From assembly GCF_040939455.1 (NCBI RefSeq), contig NC_134106.1, positions 75,151,001-75,215,000 on the forward strand: a stretch of DNA of 64,000 bases. Reading direction: 5' to 3'. Below are positions 24,441 through 36,137 of the stretch, one piece after another. The position numbers and the translations under genes are program-made. The notes under the pieces were generated by a model, which saw only the letters and a list, made by a program, of their open reading frames with translations, was not told the origin of the DNA and did no database searches. Each line of letters opens with the position of its first letter. Within the stretch, counting starts at the first letter, position 1. The DNA comes from Microcebus murinus. Lineage: Eukaryota; Chordata; Mammalia; Primates; Cheirogaleidae.

Positions 24441-27400
24441 AACAGAGGGGACTGCAGGGGGAGGAATGATGGCAGCACCGAGTCAACACTCTGTCTCATG
24501 GTCCTGTCTCTTTCTTCTCTTTCCCTGTTTGATGCCTCAGCATGACACGTGATACTTGGGGTTTTACCTTCCCAGTCTCTAGTTCTTAGTTGTAGGTGCC
24601 GCCCTGGCCTCAGGACCTATGTCCTAGCCCAGACTCTGTTCTGTCCCCAGCATGTCCAGCGTGCCCAAGGTCCTGACCCTGTTTTGTGGGACGGGACCAA
24701 AGTGCATTTGTAGGAACACACAGCCACACGGATGGAGTTCCCCCTAACACTGGCTGAGTTCCACGAGGCTAACACCCCATGACTCTCTCCACACAGACTG
24801 CAAAAGCCAGCCTTGGGAACGGAGGTCCGGCAGACGCAGGGTGCACCTGTGCCCCGGCTATCTTTCCCTGACCTCAGGTGCCATTGTGGCGCGGCCCTTA
24901 TGCCAGCAGTGGGTCCCGCTGGCACCTCACACTGCTCTGGCCCCTACAAATCCCCGCAGAGGACAGGGTGAGCACGGCTAGGCACTTCTCTCTACCAGGT
25001 CCGTGCGGCCACTTTCCCTGCCACCTGTTCACTGTTGACTTGTGGGGAGATGCACCATGAGTGACAAGCTGACATTTTAGGTCCCTCCCCCTCCCTGACT
25101 TTAAATAGGAAAAAAACTCAAACTGAAAGCATCTGTGGTATCTGCCCTCCTCCACCTCTGTTGCTGATTCAGGGCCCTGACTGCCTGGTGAAAACAAGAC
25201 ACGCAGCAAAGCAAGTGCCAGCAAAGCCAGAGGTCCCACTGGGGACACGATTTTCCCTAGGGGACTCTCAATGGAATCATTTTCTTGCTTCACCATCTAC
25301 TGATTTAACCGCCAGCATGAGACCAGCATGAAGTGCTTCCCCGTCTGGGTATGTGCTGCCACGGCTTGCAGGAGTCTGACGGCTCAGTGCCGCTGGGCCA
25401 GCGCCCTTCTCTGGGAGAAGAGGCTTCAGGAGCTGCGGGTCCCACATCCCCTGCTGGCCTCGCCCTGGGAGCCTCGAGGGTCAGGCTGCCCTAGCGTCCA
25501 CACCAGAGGCTCCTGGCCAGGGGCCTCGTCACTCAGGACTCCTTTCTCCATCGAATCTGTGGCACAGGGTGGGACACCATGGCCACTGTCTCTCAGCCCT
25601 CTCCTGTCACCTGTGTGTGACAGTGGTGCTCTCAGCTCCTTCTGCAGAACTGCCTGTCACTCCAGGCCTCTGAAGTCCCCCACCCACCTCTGCTTCACAG
25701 CATAACAGGGAAATGTTGAAAGAGAGAGAAACAAAAGGGCTTCGTTTTGCAGAAAGAGCTCTAGCTTTGTTTTCAAAATCAACACAGAGGATAAGGGGGA
25801 CCTTCAGCTTCTTGGCAAGTAGCAGTCATGGCGAATCCAGCCTCCTGTGCAGCGAGCCGTGCGAGGGCTGTGGAGCTGGCCCTGGGGGGACCTCTAGGTG
25901 AGGGCGAGGGCCCAGCTCACTGCCCTGTACCCCAGCCTGCTCTGCCAGGGCCACTGGCTCACGCCCTCCGTTCCAGAGAGCATGGCGTGTGTGGGCCTCC
26001 CTTCTCCACCCCCATGTCTGCGAGCCCACGGGAGCCAGGGGCGCCTGCTCTCCGGCAGAGAAGCCCTCGGCCTATAACCAAGTCTCAACATGTTGTCTGC
26101 TCGAGCACTGGGATCTCAGCACTTCCCAAGCACAGCCTCCTCTAGGAGGGAGATGGGCCACTGCTTCTCCAATGCCACCCTCCTTCCAGGCCCCTGCCAC
26201 CACCTCCTGGCAGGGCTTTGTTCTCTAGCCTGCTGGTCACACTCACTTATTTTAGTCTCCACCCTCCACTCATCCCCACCCTGGGTCTCTTTCTCCAAAG
26301 CACATGCCCCCGAGGCCAGGAAAATTCCCCTCTCGGGAGCCAGGGTGTGACGGTCACTCTCCAGCAGAGGCCCCGCTCCCTAAAGTGTCCAGCACGCCCG
26401 CAACCCACCCCAGCCTGCTTTTCTGGGCTTGTTCTGGCTTCTCCTCCAAACACTTCCCTTCTGAAGAGGCAGGCCCCTTGCCATCCCCCGAACGAGCCGT
26501 CCACTGTGTCACCTCTGCCTCTGTCCAATTGGCAGCCTCTTCCCACCACGCACGGCCATGTCCCAGCTTTGGGATCCCATGCATACTTCAACACCCAGTA
26601 CCGACGGGTCTTCTGGGAAACCGTCTGGGGCCTGGGCCTGTGCAAGCGCCCTGTACCTCTCACGGGCTCGTCCCAGTCCACGCAGGTGAGGGCACCTGTG
26701 TGCACATCTTTATGCCCTCTGCTGATTGAAAGCCACACACAGTTCTGATAACCTAAGCCCTATGTCTTACAGATGGGAGGTACTGAAAACCTAGTAGGTG
26801 AATACAAGGTGAATTTCCCCCGCTTCTTTGAAACCCCTAAGAGGGGGGCCATGTTGATTGAGACTCTATTTATCCAGGCAGGCAAAACACCAGCTCAGCC
26901 GATCCTGGGATGAGAACAGTGCTGGGTCTCGCTGACATCTTGGAAGCCTTGACCTAGTCTATGCCATGGGAGAGCCACGGGTAACAGCTGCCAAGTCCTC
27001 ATGGGAGCTGCGCCCAGAGCAGGTGGCATGTCTGCAGGGGCCAGACCCTATCTGCAGGGCTCTGGGCCTGGGGACAAAAGTACCTTCTCTCTCTCCACGT
27101 GCCGGGCACGGCACACCGAGACACTCACCCTCCTTCTGAGGGTTCAGTCCTCCAAAGCTGGCTGCTAAAGGAGCGTCCGTGGCCTTTGTCTCAAGCACAA
27201 AGTCAGGAGAGGGAGCACGACAGCCACCCCCTTTCCTGGAAGGCAGAGTCCCTTCCACCTGGGGCCAATGTGGCTGTTTGCTCAAGGAGAGTCGGGGGCA
27301 CAGCTCATCTGGGCCCCTCTCAGGGGCACGTGGACCCTCTGTGCAGGAGGCTGGCCTCCCTCCGGTGGACGGGGCACTGGCTCCCTCATCTGACAGGGCC

Positions 27401-28279
27401 GCCGCTCACCATGGCTGGCGCTGCTTCCTGGGGCCTGCTCGGGCTCAGCTGCGAGCCAGGCATAGAGCCAGAGGCGACCATTGGCAGAAGCTGCTGCCAC
27501 TGCATCTTCTGCCTGGTATTGACACCACCCGCCAGCAGGAGATTTCCCCAGGGGACTGCCCCATCCCACCTGCAGGTCCCCACGCGCCTGCCTAGAAAGA
27601 AAACTCCAACAGCGGTATTGAGTTGGAGGTCATCTCACCACCACTGTCCCATCAGGGGAACAGAAGTCGACCACTTTTAGAAAACAAGAAGCCGTGGACT
27701 CTGGGTGTCACGGTTAAATCGGGAAGTTCAGGGACAGGGTAGCCATGAGAGATTGCCTAGGGCAGCGACTGGTTAGCCGCTCTGCAGGGATTCCCCTTTC
27801 ACCTTCCAATCTACCAGAACGCTCCTGCTCGGGGCCTGGATATCTCTGGGCCCTGCAGGGTCCTCTGCCACACACCTGCCGTGGTGTCTGCATGTGTGTG
27901 TGCCCCTGTCCCGTACCCTGCACACAGCCGGGCGGAGCTGGATCCGGATCTCTCGTCTCCACCGTGGTGCCCAGGACAACCCTGCTCTCATCACTCCTGG
28001 CTGTTGCTCCGCCCTTGCCCTTCACAGCCAGCCACCCCAGACGCCCTACAGACTCCTTCAGGTCCATACCTCCAGGGCCCAGCCCCCGCCCGGGCCTGCC
28101 GCCCTGGCTTCCCAGTTCACGTCCTCAGAGCACCCCCAATTTACCTGCACCCCACCGTGGGAGCAGCCTTCCCTAAGCCTTCCCCAGAGCCCCCGCTGTG
28201 GGTGGGAGGTGACAGTGAACGCCGCCGGCCTTGGCACACAGGCCCCTGGGACTCTGAAGCTCGCCCCCACGTTGGCCCT
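24441..28279. other. GC-rich single-copy-like DNA, no gene established
   Basis: This is the most GC-rich part of the window. ORFs of 100-205 codons open in several frames at once (26218-26748 against 26247-26738; 27881-28498 against 28058-28558), which points to few stop codons by composition and not to coding. One segment at 26536-26685 has a good acceptor and donor and is listed separately. Confidence 0.45.
26536..26685 (+). other. Exon-like segment, 150 nt, low confidence
   Basis: On the plus strand a pyrimidine-rich acceptor (gtccaattggcag) precedes 150 bases, followed by the donor CAG, gtgagg. Two frames are open throughout. One reads HAYFNTQYRRVFWETVWG in its middle. No family is recognised, and the region is GC-rich with open frames on both strands, so chance is a serious alternative. 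Confidence 0.2.
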
Positions 28280-28670
28280 GCGCACTGGCCACCCCCAACC
28301 ACAGCCCCTTCCCAAATTGTTCATGCGCATCATGCCTCCCTCCTGGCTCTTCCTTCTGTTTGGAATGCCCTCTCCACCTCCGTGACAGGTAAATTGTACT
28401 TGCCCTTCAAAGAGCAAGATCTCAGATGGTGCTTTGACTGGGACTTTGTGGGGAGCCACATGTACCCTGTACACCCTCCCCCTCCCCAGTCTGGCTGATG
28501 TCACTTCCATGTTCTCCCAGGGTACCTGGTCCATGGGAGCTCTTGGCCCAGTTCTCACGGGTGCTCCTTGGGAACAGAGGCCATTTCTTACTAGACCTTT
28601 TATTCCCAGAGCTTAACATGCTCCCTGGCACACGGTAGGCCTGCAGCGAATGCAGGATGAGAATGGGTGG
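28280..28670 (+). mobile_element. L2 LINE 3' end
   Basis: L2 landmarks occur in order: 'cttccttctgtttggaatgc', 'gcccttcaaagagcaagat', 'ggaacagaggccatttctta', then 'ccctggcacacggtaggcc'. The ORFs crossing it on both strands are not genes. Confidence 0.7.
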
Positions 28671-30789
28671 ATAAGGGAGTGAAGGAAGGGTGTTCCACAC
28701 AGGGACTGTTTCCAGAGGACAACTGAGTTGTCCAGATTGTCCAACCGATCAGTTGTCCAACTGATACCAGATACAAGTGGGGCAGCTCCATAGTCTAAAT
28801 GCTTCTTCTTCATGCAGCAATAGGAGTCTGAGAGACACAGCAAGTCTCAGTTTCCCCAGGACATCCTGCTGTTTCAGTCCCACAGTTTGAGGCAGTATCT
28901 CGATTCCATTCCTTGGGACCAACTCGTGCTTCTTGCAAGAGGAGAGAACAAAGCAGGCTGAGGTCAGCTGCTCACAGCTGCCGCTGGTCCTGTGCAGCTG
29001 GGACCCCAGGCACCTCTGGTGCTTAGGACAGAACCTAAAATAGCTTTTCCTAACAATTATCAGAAAAACTCAACTACATGCCCACGGCCAGCTGGAATAG
29101 GTTTGCATGAAATTTAATTTGTCTTAAATTACTCAGGACTGAAGAATGATAAAATATGCACAAGGCAAGGAACTCTAATATCCACTGCACCGAGGAACTG
29201 TTTTACATACTGGGAAACAGCTATTTTGAATATTTTTAAAAGCCATTTTTTTCCTGCCATGGTATTGACTAACTTAGTTGATTTGCACTTTAATAATCCA
29301 GTTTATAGTAAGAATTGGTCAGAAACCCTTTTGCTGCATTCTTGGGTTATCATTATAAACATCTATGAGAATTTCTTATTTTCCAGGCTGCCAATTAATG
29401 AGAATTTAATGAGTGATTTTCAGGGGCAAAAGAGAATCACAAAAATCTCTACTTTCACTAATTTAAATAAAATTTCCCCATTAAGTATTCAGTATCCACT
29501 TTGATACGCCAGATCAGGGGTTCTACATGTCAGCAGATGAGGGCGAACTACTGGTGAAAACCTCACTTCTGGTTATCTCATGATCTCTTTCCCCATATAA
29601 CATTCTGTGCCACTTTAAACAGATATCAAAACTTATTAAGCAATTATAGCTCCAAGGATGAATGCTTCTTTTTTTTTTTTTTTCCCCTTTTCGGTTCTCA
29701 CGTTTCTGAGTAAAAGCCATCATTTTCAAGTTAATAGAGCATTATGTTTTCTCTGCAAATAAAATCTCATAAGTCATAAGCAAAGAGAGAGGTAAATTCA
29801 TAAAGAGGAGACACAGCACTGTTTTTCCTCCTGGCACTTGGGATCTAAGATAGGTTAAAAATGATGTTTTTATCTATGGTGATTTATCAAACTTGAGATT
29901 TCACAAAAGATAAACAGATGCACTGAAGACAGAATACATCATTTTAATGCTTCATTTTGACACTTTTGGTATCTAAAAAGCATGTATCTTAAAGATCTCG
30001 CCTCCAAAAACTCAATAATTTTCATGATTTACACATTTAATTCTTGTTTTTAAGACTCACTGAAATGAGAATATGCCAAAGAGGCACCTTTAAAGAAAAT
30101 GGTCACATTTGAAACATACAGATTATTTATAGACAGAAAACTCAAAGAGCTGAAAGAAAATCTGGTTGTCAACAGACAGTTGCTTTTTCTATGTTTTTTT
30201 TTTCTTTCTGCAGTTCATTTTGGTTTTTGTGTGGGTGGCTCATGTGAACTCAAAGGTTATTTGCTAAATGTTTTGTGAGATTAGAACATGTTGTCCTTTA
30301 AAACCTAATTTTAAATTTATGTTTATTGCAAATAAGTTCAACTTTACAATATGTGGTATAGAGTAATATTTTTAATCTAAAATTGTACCTGGAATTACTA
30401 TGATAAATCAAGAGTTCCTATGCTTCTATTTTTATTCATAGTTTAGAAAGTCTTAATCTTATTTCTGGTGGAAAACTCATAATATAGTATAAAGTTACTC
30501 AGTGCAAACTCTGTTTTTTTACTTTTTGTGTTACTTTTGTCCCCATTAATTTGAGTACTAATCTAACCTTATTTTGAAACTACTTAACTATTAGAAGATG
30601 TGAAGTCAGCATGACTGCAGACCAGATCTTTGCCGTATATCATACAAGATACAATTTTTCAATCACAGGACAGAGAACAAAGGAGCAAAGATACATTTAA
30701 AAAGTGGGGAGTGCTTATTTTATTTTATTTGACTTTTTAGCAATGCTGAGCTATCAGATTCAGGTCCAACAAGCACTGTGGGCCCTGCA
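28671..30789. other. AT-rich single-copy-like DNA, no gene recognised
   Basis: From about 29050 the sequence turns AT-rich and lacks obvious repeats for about 1.7 kb, apart from T runs near 29667 and 30196. Stop codons are frequent in all frames. It could be intronic or conserved non-coding DNA; the sequence alone does not decide. Confidence 0.4.
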
Positions 30790-30960
30790 ACGTGGGCAGA
30801 TAGTCACAGTCTGCTGGGATTTGAATCTTCCTTCTGCCCCTTCTAGCTGTGTGATCATGGGCAACTTCCTTAACCTCTCTGTGCCTCAGTTTCCTCAGAT
30901 GGAAGTTGGGAAGACAGTGATTCTTTCCCCATTGCCTACTGGAAGATTAGAGTCACCCCA
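30790..30960 (+). mobile_element. MIR SINE
   Basis: The MIR core is well preserved: 'gctgggatttgaatcttcc', 'tagctgtgtgatcatgggca', then 'cctctctgtgcctcagtttc' and 'ctcagatggaagttgg'. Confidence 0.85.
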
Positions 30961-31190
30961 TCCATAGCATTCTGCAGCAGAATCTGATACGCTGAGCCCT
31001 CCCTGAATGTCAGCTCCCCTTGCAATTATATGGCCTTTCCGCCCATGCTATTTTATTTAATCCTCACAGAAACCCTGTGAGATAGAAGAAAAAAAAAAAA
31101 AATAAGAAGCAGCATTACTCAGAGGCAAACCCAGTAAGAGCAGTGAGAAGCGGTACTTAAGAAGGAAAGCCCTTAGGGAATGCGGTGGAT

Positions 31191-31201
31191 GGGGGGGGGG
31201 G
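31191..31201. repeat. G11 homopolymer
   Basis: Eleven consecutive G residues follow 'tgcggtggat'. Confidence 0.95.
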
Positions 31202-31234
31202 CTCTGATGCCTGTCTGAGCAAAGCTTTAGGGTC

Positions 31235-31360
31235 AGCCAGTGCTGGGGCAAAGTCACAATGCCACAACTTATTTGTGTGTGTGACACCAGGCAACTGTCC
31301 ACCCCTCTGAGCCTCAGCTTCTCAGCCCTCTAGCAAAGACAGCACGATAGCACTTCTTCA
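31235..31360 (+). mobile_element. MIR SINE fragment
   Basis: Diverged MIR core: 'gacaccaggcaactgtccac', then 'cctctgagcctcagcttctc'. Confidence 0.6.
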
Positions 31361-34064
31361 GAAAACAGCACTTGGGGTCCTAGGGCCCAGCCGACCCAGA
31401 CCTCAAGTTCACCTACATGGCCATGGGAGGGTGGCAAGGCTTCGGGGAGGAGCCTCAGCATCCACGGATGGGCACAACCTGCAGGACGTCAGAGAAGAGT
31501 TCTTCCCAGACATCCTCTCTTCTCACTCATGTTCCCAGTGGAAGAGCATCCTGGAACGCGGTAGGACGTTGGGCAGTCTATGTCCTTAAACCTTCTCTTT
31601 TCCTGTGTCCCCTTGCTGATGAGGCACAAAATTAAAATCCAACTGGCTAAGTTGCATGCTCTGCCAAATGTTTACGACTGCAATGCTTCAGGTTCAGTCA
31701 ATTTTTTTCCTCATCTTTTTTTTTTGTAAGAGCCATGCTTGGTGTTAGCATGAAATGCCCCCACATTTCTGCTTCCAGCAGTCTCTGTTTCACTAGGGGC
31801 CTTTTTCACACTTCCTTGTGACTGCCACCTTCCTCGCTCTAGCCTGAGGCAGTATTGTGCGGGTGTAGTCAGAAGGCAAGTTCTCACTTCTGTTTCCCCT
31901 CATAATCTTACCAGCTTCTAGGTTTCCAGACTTCCGGCATCAGAGACCAGGGGTCCCTGGACCCCCTTGACTCTGGCAGAACATGCAAGCTTCCTTCCCA
32001 CTGCTCCTAGCCACGGTGCACTCTGTGAAAGGTGACCCTCAACTCCCACGTGCACCTGTTGCTCACAGGCACTGCTCAGAGATCTAGGATTCAGCCGTGT
32101 GACTAGGATGGAAAAACCAAAGCCAAGGACATTCCTACTCTTCCCCAGTGTTGGGGCCTGCTGCATCTGCCGGTTCTCTGCTCACTAGACCTAGACGGCC
32201 TTGCTGGCTTCCACCACCCACACACTTGATGGGTGTGAGACAAAGGGAGTGCCTGGGGCTCCCTCCCTCCCTCAGGCCACCTGCATGGGGCCACACTGAG
32301 ACTCATCCCTCCAGCAGATGGGTGCCAGTGGGAGAGGAGGAACACAGGTGTCACTATTGACATGGCACCTCTGCTCCTCCCCCTCATGGCCACGTCCCCA
32401 GGCCTCCACCTCCAGTAGTATCAGCAAAACATTGCAGAAGCCCATCAGTCAAAGAAGAAGCAGCCCTGACTTGCAACTTCTGGCTCCACCCCAGGTCAGG
32501 TCTGCCCTTCTGCTGAGAGGACTCAGGGTTTTAGTTGAGTGTAAGGGGACAAGTATTCAGATTTGCACAGGAACCCTGGTTGATGCTATGGCATTTTCCT
32601 TTTCTGAGCTTGCAGAATGTAATGCACATTCAAGGAGGTGGCAAGTATATTCCCATAATTTCCTAGAAGATGAATGCCAAAGTTAAAACTAAATCAAGGT
32701 GAATGTCATTTGTATAAAGAATAGCCCCATTAAGAATTGGGAGGAAAATGCTGATCCCTTGAAGAATACTGGAACAAGTGCTAATGGATAAGATACAGAA
32801 ATAATGCTTTAATAATGCATGTGATCATGTTTTTATTAACAAAGAAAGTCTTGTTCTGAAACAAATACATCCTTGAGAGGAGTCTGAAATTAATCCTCGA
32901 TAGGCAGAAATCCACACTATTATATATTCTAATTATAATTACAACCTGCTCTTAATGTGAACATTCTAAATTATTAGTCACTTTATTAAGAACCAGAAAA
33001 GGGACTTCCTGCTGCATAATGAGAACGACTCACAGGCTTTGAGAATGAGAAAAGAGACAGTTCTGCACAGAGCTGGAAAATGGTGGATGCAATTTATTTA
33101 ATAAAAGTGCTTAGTTTCTCCCTTTTTGTTTAGGAATTGGGACACCCTTAGGGGTTCAGACAGCACCAAGCTTCAGAACTGCTATTTCTAGGGCAAGATA
33201 AAAATGTGTATCACAGAAAAATAACGATTTATCATTGTAATGGTTACATCCCACTACAGAAACCACTAGAGACTACTTAACATTTTTATTTCAAACATGG
33301 TTTTCCCTAGTCTTCAGGTGACAAACGAATACAGATGCCAGAAGACTTTTTTTCCATTTGTTCCTAATAAAAATGGCTAGATTCTGAGTTCATTTTCATC
33401 TGGGGTGACATTAAGGTCTGTATTTTAACAGACTGATCCTTCTCTTCCTTCCTAGGTGATCTTCCTTTGAAAGTCTCTGAAGGCAACATCTGGGCCCAGT
33501 CACCGAAGACAGATGGGCTCCTTCTGCCTCTTCTCCCATCCCCTGGAGACCCCTGCCAGAGGGGTACATGCTATTTGAATGTAATGACACATTGACGAAA
33601 TTCTTCCTGGCTAGTGTGTGCTCAGTACTTTCTTATCTCAGGGCCCGTCCTGCGTCTGTACAGACCCCCTCGTCATATATGGATTTCTCTATTTCTAAAT
33701 TCTGTCATTGAACTAATTCTTATTATTTTTTCCTCTGTTACTTTATAAGTCCAAATCCTCTTTACCTGGCATTGAACCTGAAGCCAATTTCCTGAACACA
33801 ATCACTTTTGCTACTGTGGATATAAACCCATAAAAATGTTCGGAATCAATCTGGACTCCTTTTGTGCTGTGGCAACATTAAATCTTTGATGTTTCCTCCT
33901 GGTGTTAAGACCTCCTACATTCAGACTTAACCTGTTTCATCTTCCTCTATTTTTTTCCTTTCAAGGAACAAGGCTCAAAACACTCTACTTTGGCTTTGGG
34001 AACTAAGGTTTTCATTGAGTGGTGATTAATTAACAGTAATAATTTTGTTGTTGTTGTTGTTGAA
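31361..34064. other. Single-copy-like DNA, no gene established
   Basis: The first 1.3 kb is GC-rich with short shadow ORFs. From 32680 to 33400 it is AT-rich and repeat-free, with homeodomain-like cores (taattataatta near 32930) that would suit conserved regulatory DNA. A strong plus-strand acceptor-like site ends at about 33455 and is described in findings. A (TTG)n run lies at 34042-34062. Confidence 0.4.
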
Positions 34065-34318
34065 TGCTAACAATGAGTCAGATGCTAAAGTAAGAGCTTT
34101 GGAGCATTCTCTCATTTAATCCTTCCAATAGCCCCATGAAATAAATAGCATAATATCTACATTTTATAAATGAGGGAGAAACTGAAACTCAGAGAGGTTG
34201 AGTAACTCACTCACCGTCACACAGCCGGTAGAGGTAAAGTCAGGATCTGAACCCAGATACCCTGACTCCAGAGCCCACATGTTCAATCCTCACACAAAGC
34301 TCCATTATGCTATAAATA
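34065..34318 (-). mobile_element. MIR SINE, antisense
   Basis: Nearly the whole MIR is readable in antisense: 'tctcatttaatccttccaat', 'acattttataaatgaggg', 'gaaactcagagaggttgagt', 'gtcacacagccggtag', then 'gatctgaacccagataccct'. Confidence 0.9.
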
Positions 34319-35925
34319 AACAGGCTGAGTGGCTTGAGGCTGAACTTTAATGTTTCTTTGACTTCCCGCCCCCCTTCCAACTTAATCACATCTCGGAATG
34401 TTTAGAAGCTTTTTACCTGGAGTCCATATGGTTCAGTCTCATGTCCCAGGATGGGTGATATCTGAGGTCAGTACCCAGGGACCCAGAGGAAGGGACCCCA
34501 GCACCTGGGCCACGGCACCCCTGAGAGTGAAGCCAGCACAAGTCTACACACAGTGGACGGGAAGGCCTGAGACATGCTCGCCTTCAGAAAGGGTGTCTTG
34601 AGTGCTATTTCATGTCCCAGATAAGTTTCAGCGTGATCAAGAAATCCGAAAAAATAACTGACCAACAAAGAGGGCTGGTTCATATAAATTTCTTAAAGTG
34701 GTGAGGCTGGTGCTAAGTGCACCAAAATAGTCCAGGGAAGTAGAGGCCCTGTGGACTCCAGGATCTGGAGCAGGTCACAGTGGACACTCAGGTCTCCAGC
34801 CAGGCCTGAGGGCACGAGCCGTCCAGACGGTGCGACCTGCTGCAGCCTCCTAATTATAATTGGATTCTATATGGAGAGTTGCCCATAGAAGAGATAGGGC
34901 ATGTCAGGATAATTCACCTGTTGGATTTTAATTTGTGATGAATAAACTGGCATTCAGATTTATATATTAGCCACTTTTGAGTTTGATTAAGATGAGTCAA
35001 TTTCCCTGAGCCTGAGACACCGGGGGTGTGCAATAAATTAAAGTTTCTGGATCTGCCAATGAGGGAACCCAATCTTGTACCTAATGATCCCCAGGGGAGG
35101 GACCTTCCACTCTGTCACTGATGCTCCTCGTTCCTCTCCTGCATCCCAGAGAGCAGAGGGTGGAGCTCAATCAGAATCAGGAAGGCTGGCTAACGTGGCC
35201 ACAGTAATTCCGGGGGTTCAGTACAAAGGCTGGTCTCTGGGGTGGTGTTCCTGTGGGGCTCCTGCTTCCTGTCCCCATGAGGAACCTGTGCTCTCAGCAC
35301 ATTCTCACTTACCCAGCCCTTACTCCTGAACCCTATGTTAGGATGCTCACCCAAGGGTGCAAGGTCCCAAGAGCTGGTCCTTAGACAGATGGAAGGGGCC
35401 AAGATCTGTCTGTGCTCAAACCACTCAACTCCAATCCAGCTCTCATCTGAGCTCTGGGGAGGGGCCCAGGCATTCCTGCAGCTTTTAATCATGTGGCACT
35501 TTGTTCTTTTGGAACTGCCTGGTTGGGGAGGGAGGGTGTGGCCAGGCTGGACAGCTGGGTCAGATGCAGGCATGCCTGGGTTCCTGGCCATAATATTAAC
35601 ATCTACCCTGACCCTTAACAGACCTTATCAAAGAGGCCGTATCCCCACCCCATGAGATGCTACTCAAAGATGCAAGCTGCAGTGGTCACCAAAGCTGGCC
35701 CTCTGGGGGTCAGCAGGGACCCTGTGTGATAGAAAACCCACACAGCAAACCAGCTCAGTAAGCACCTGGCCTCCTCTTTTAATACTTTTGCCTCACATAG
35801 TAAGGACATGATGATAAATAAAGCAATGATTAAATAACAATTTCAATGATAATCTGTCACGGATCTTACTTGGTTCTCAATGTTTCATTTTGTTGTTTTG
35901 GTCTATTGAGGCCAAAATGAATATT
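34319..35925. other. Single-copy-like DNA, no gene recognised
   Basis: Short ORFs on both strands at 34398-34683 and 35075-35655 have no domain. The AT-rich part at 34848-35045 is repeat-free. Nothing coding is supported. Confidence 0.45.
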
Positions 35926-36137
35926 CGGGTTTGTCAATCTCAGCATTATTGACATTTTGGGCTGGGGAAGTCTGCCGTGGGGGACCGGCCCGCATACGCT
36001 ACGGTACTCAGCAGCGTACTCGGCTTCTGCCCGCTACGCACCAGCAGCACGGCCCCTGCCAGCGCGACGACCAAAGATGTCTCCAGACATCGCCATATGT
36101 CCCCTGGAGGGCAAAATCGCCCCAGTTGAGGACCACT
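35926..36137 (-). mobile_element. MER20 (hAT-Charlie), antisense, CpG-rich
   Basis: It reads as antisense MER20: 'cgggtttgtcaatctcagca', 'ttgacattttgggctgggg', then 'aaagatgtctccagacatcg' and 'cagttgaggaccacta'. Its middle (35975-36080) differs strongly from the AT-leaning consensus and holds about 15 CpG dinucleotides, unexpected for a repeat of this age. Confidence 0.8.

Noticed and set aside
27881..28558. Longest ORFs of the window (205 codons plus, 166 codons minus)
   Set aside because: Both strands are open over the same Pro/Gly-rich GC sequence, and the region grades into an L2 element.
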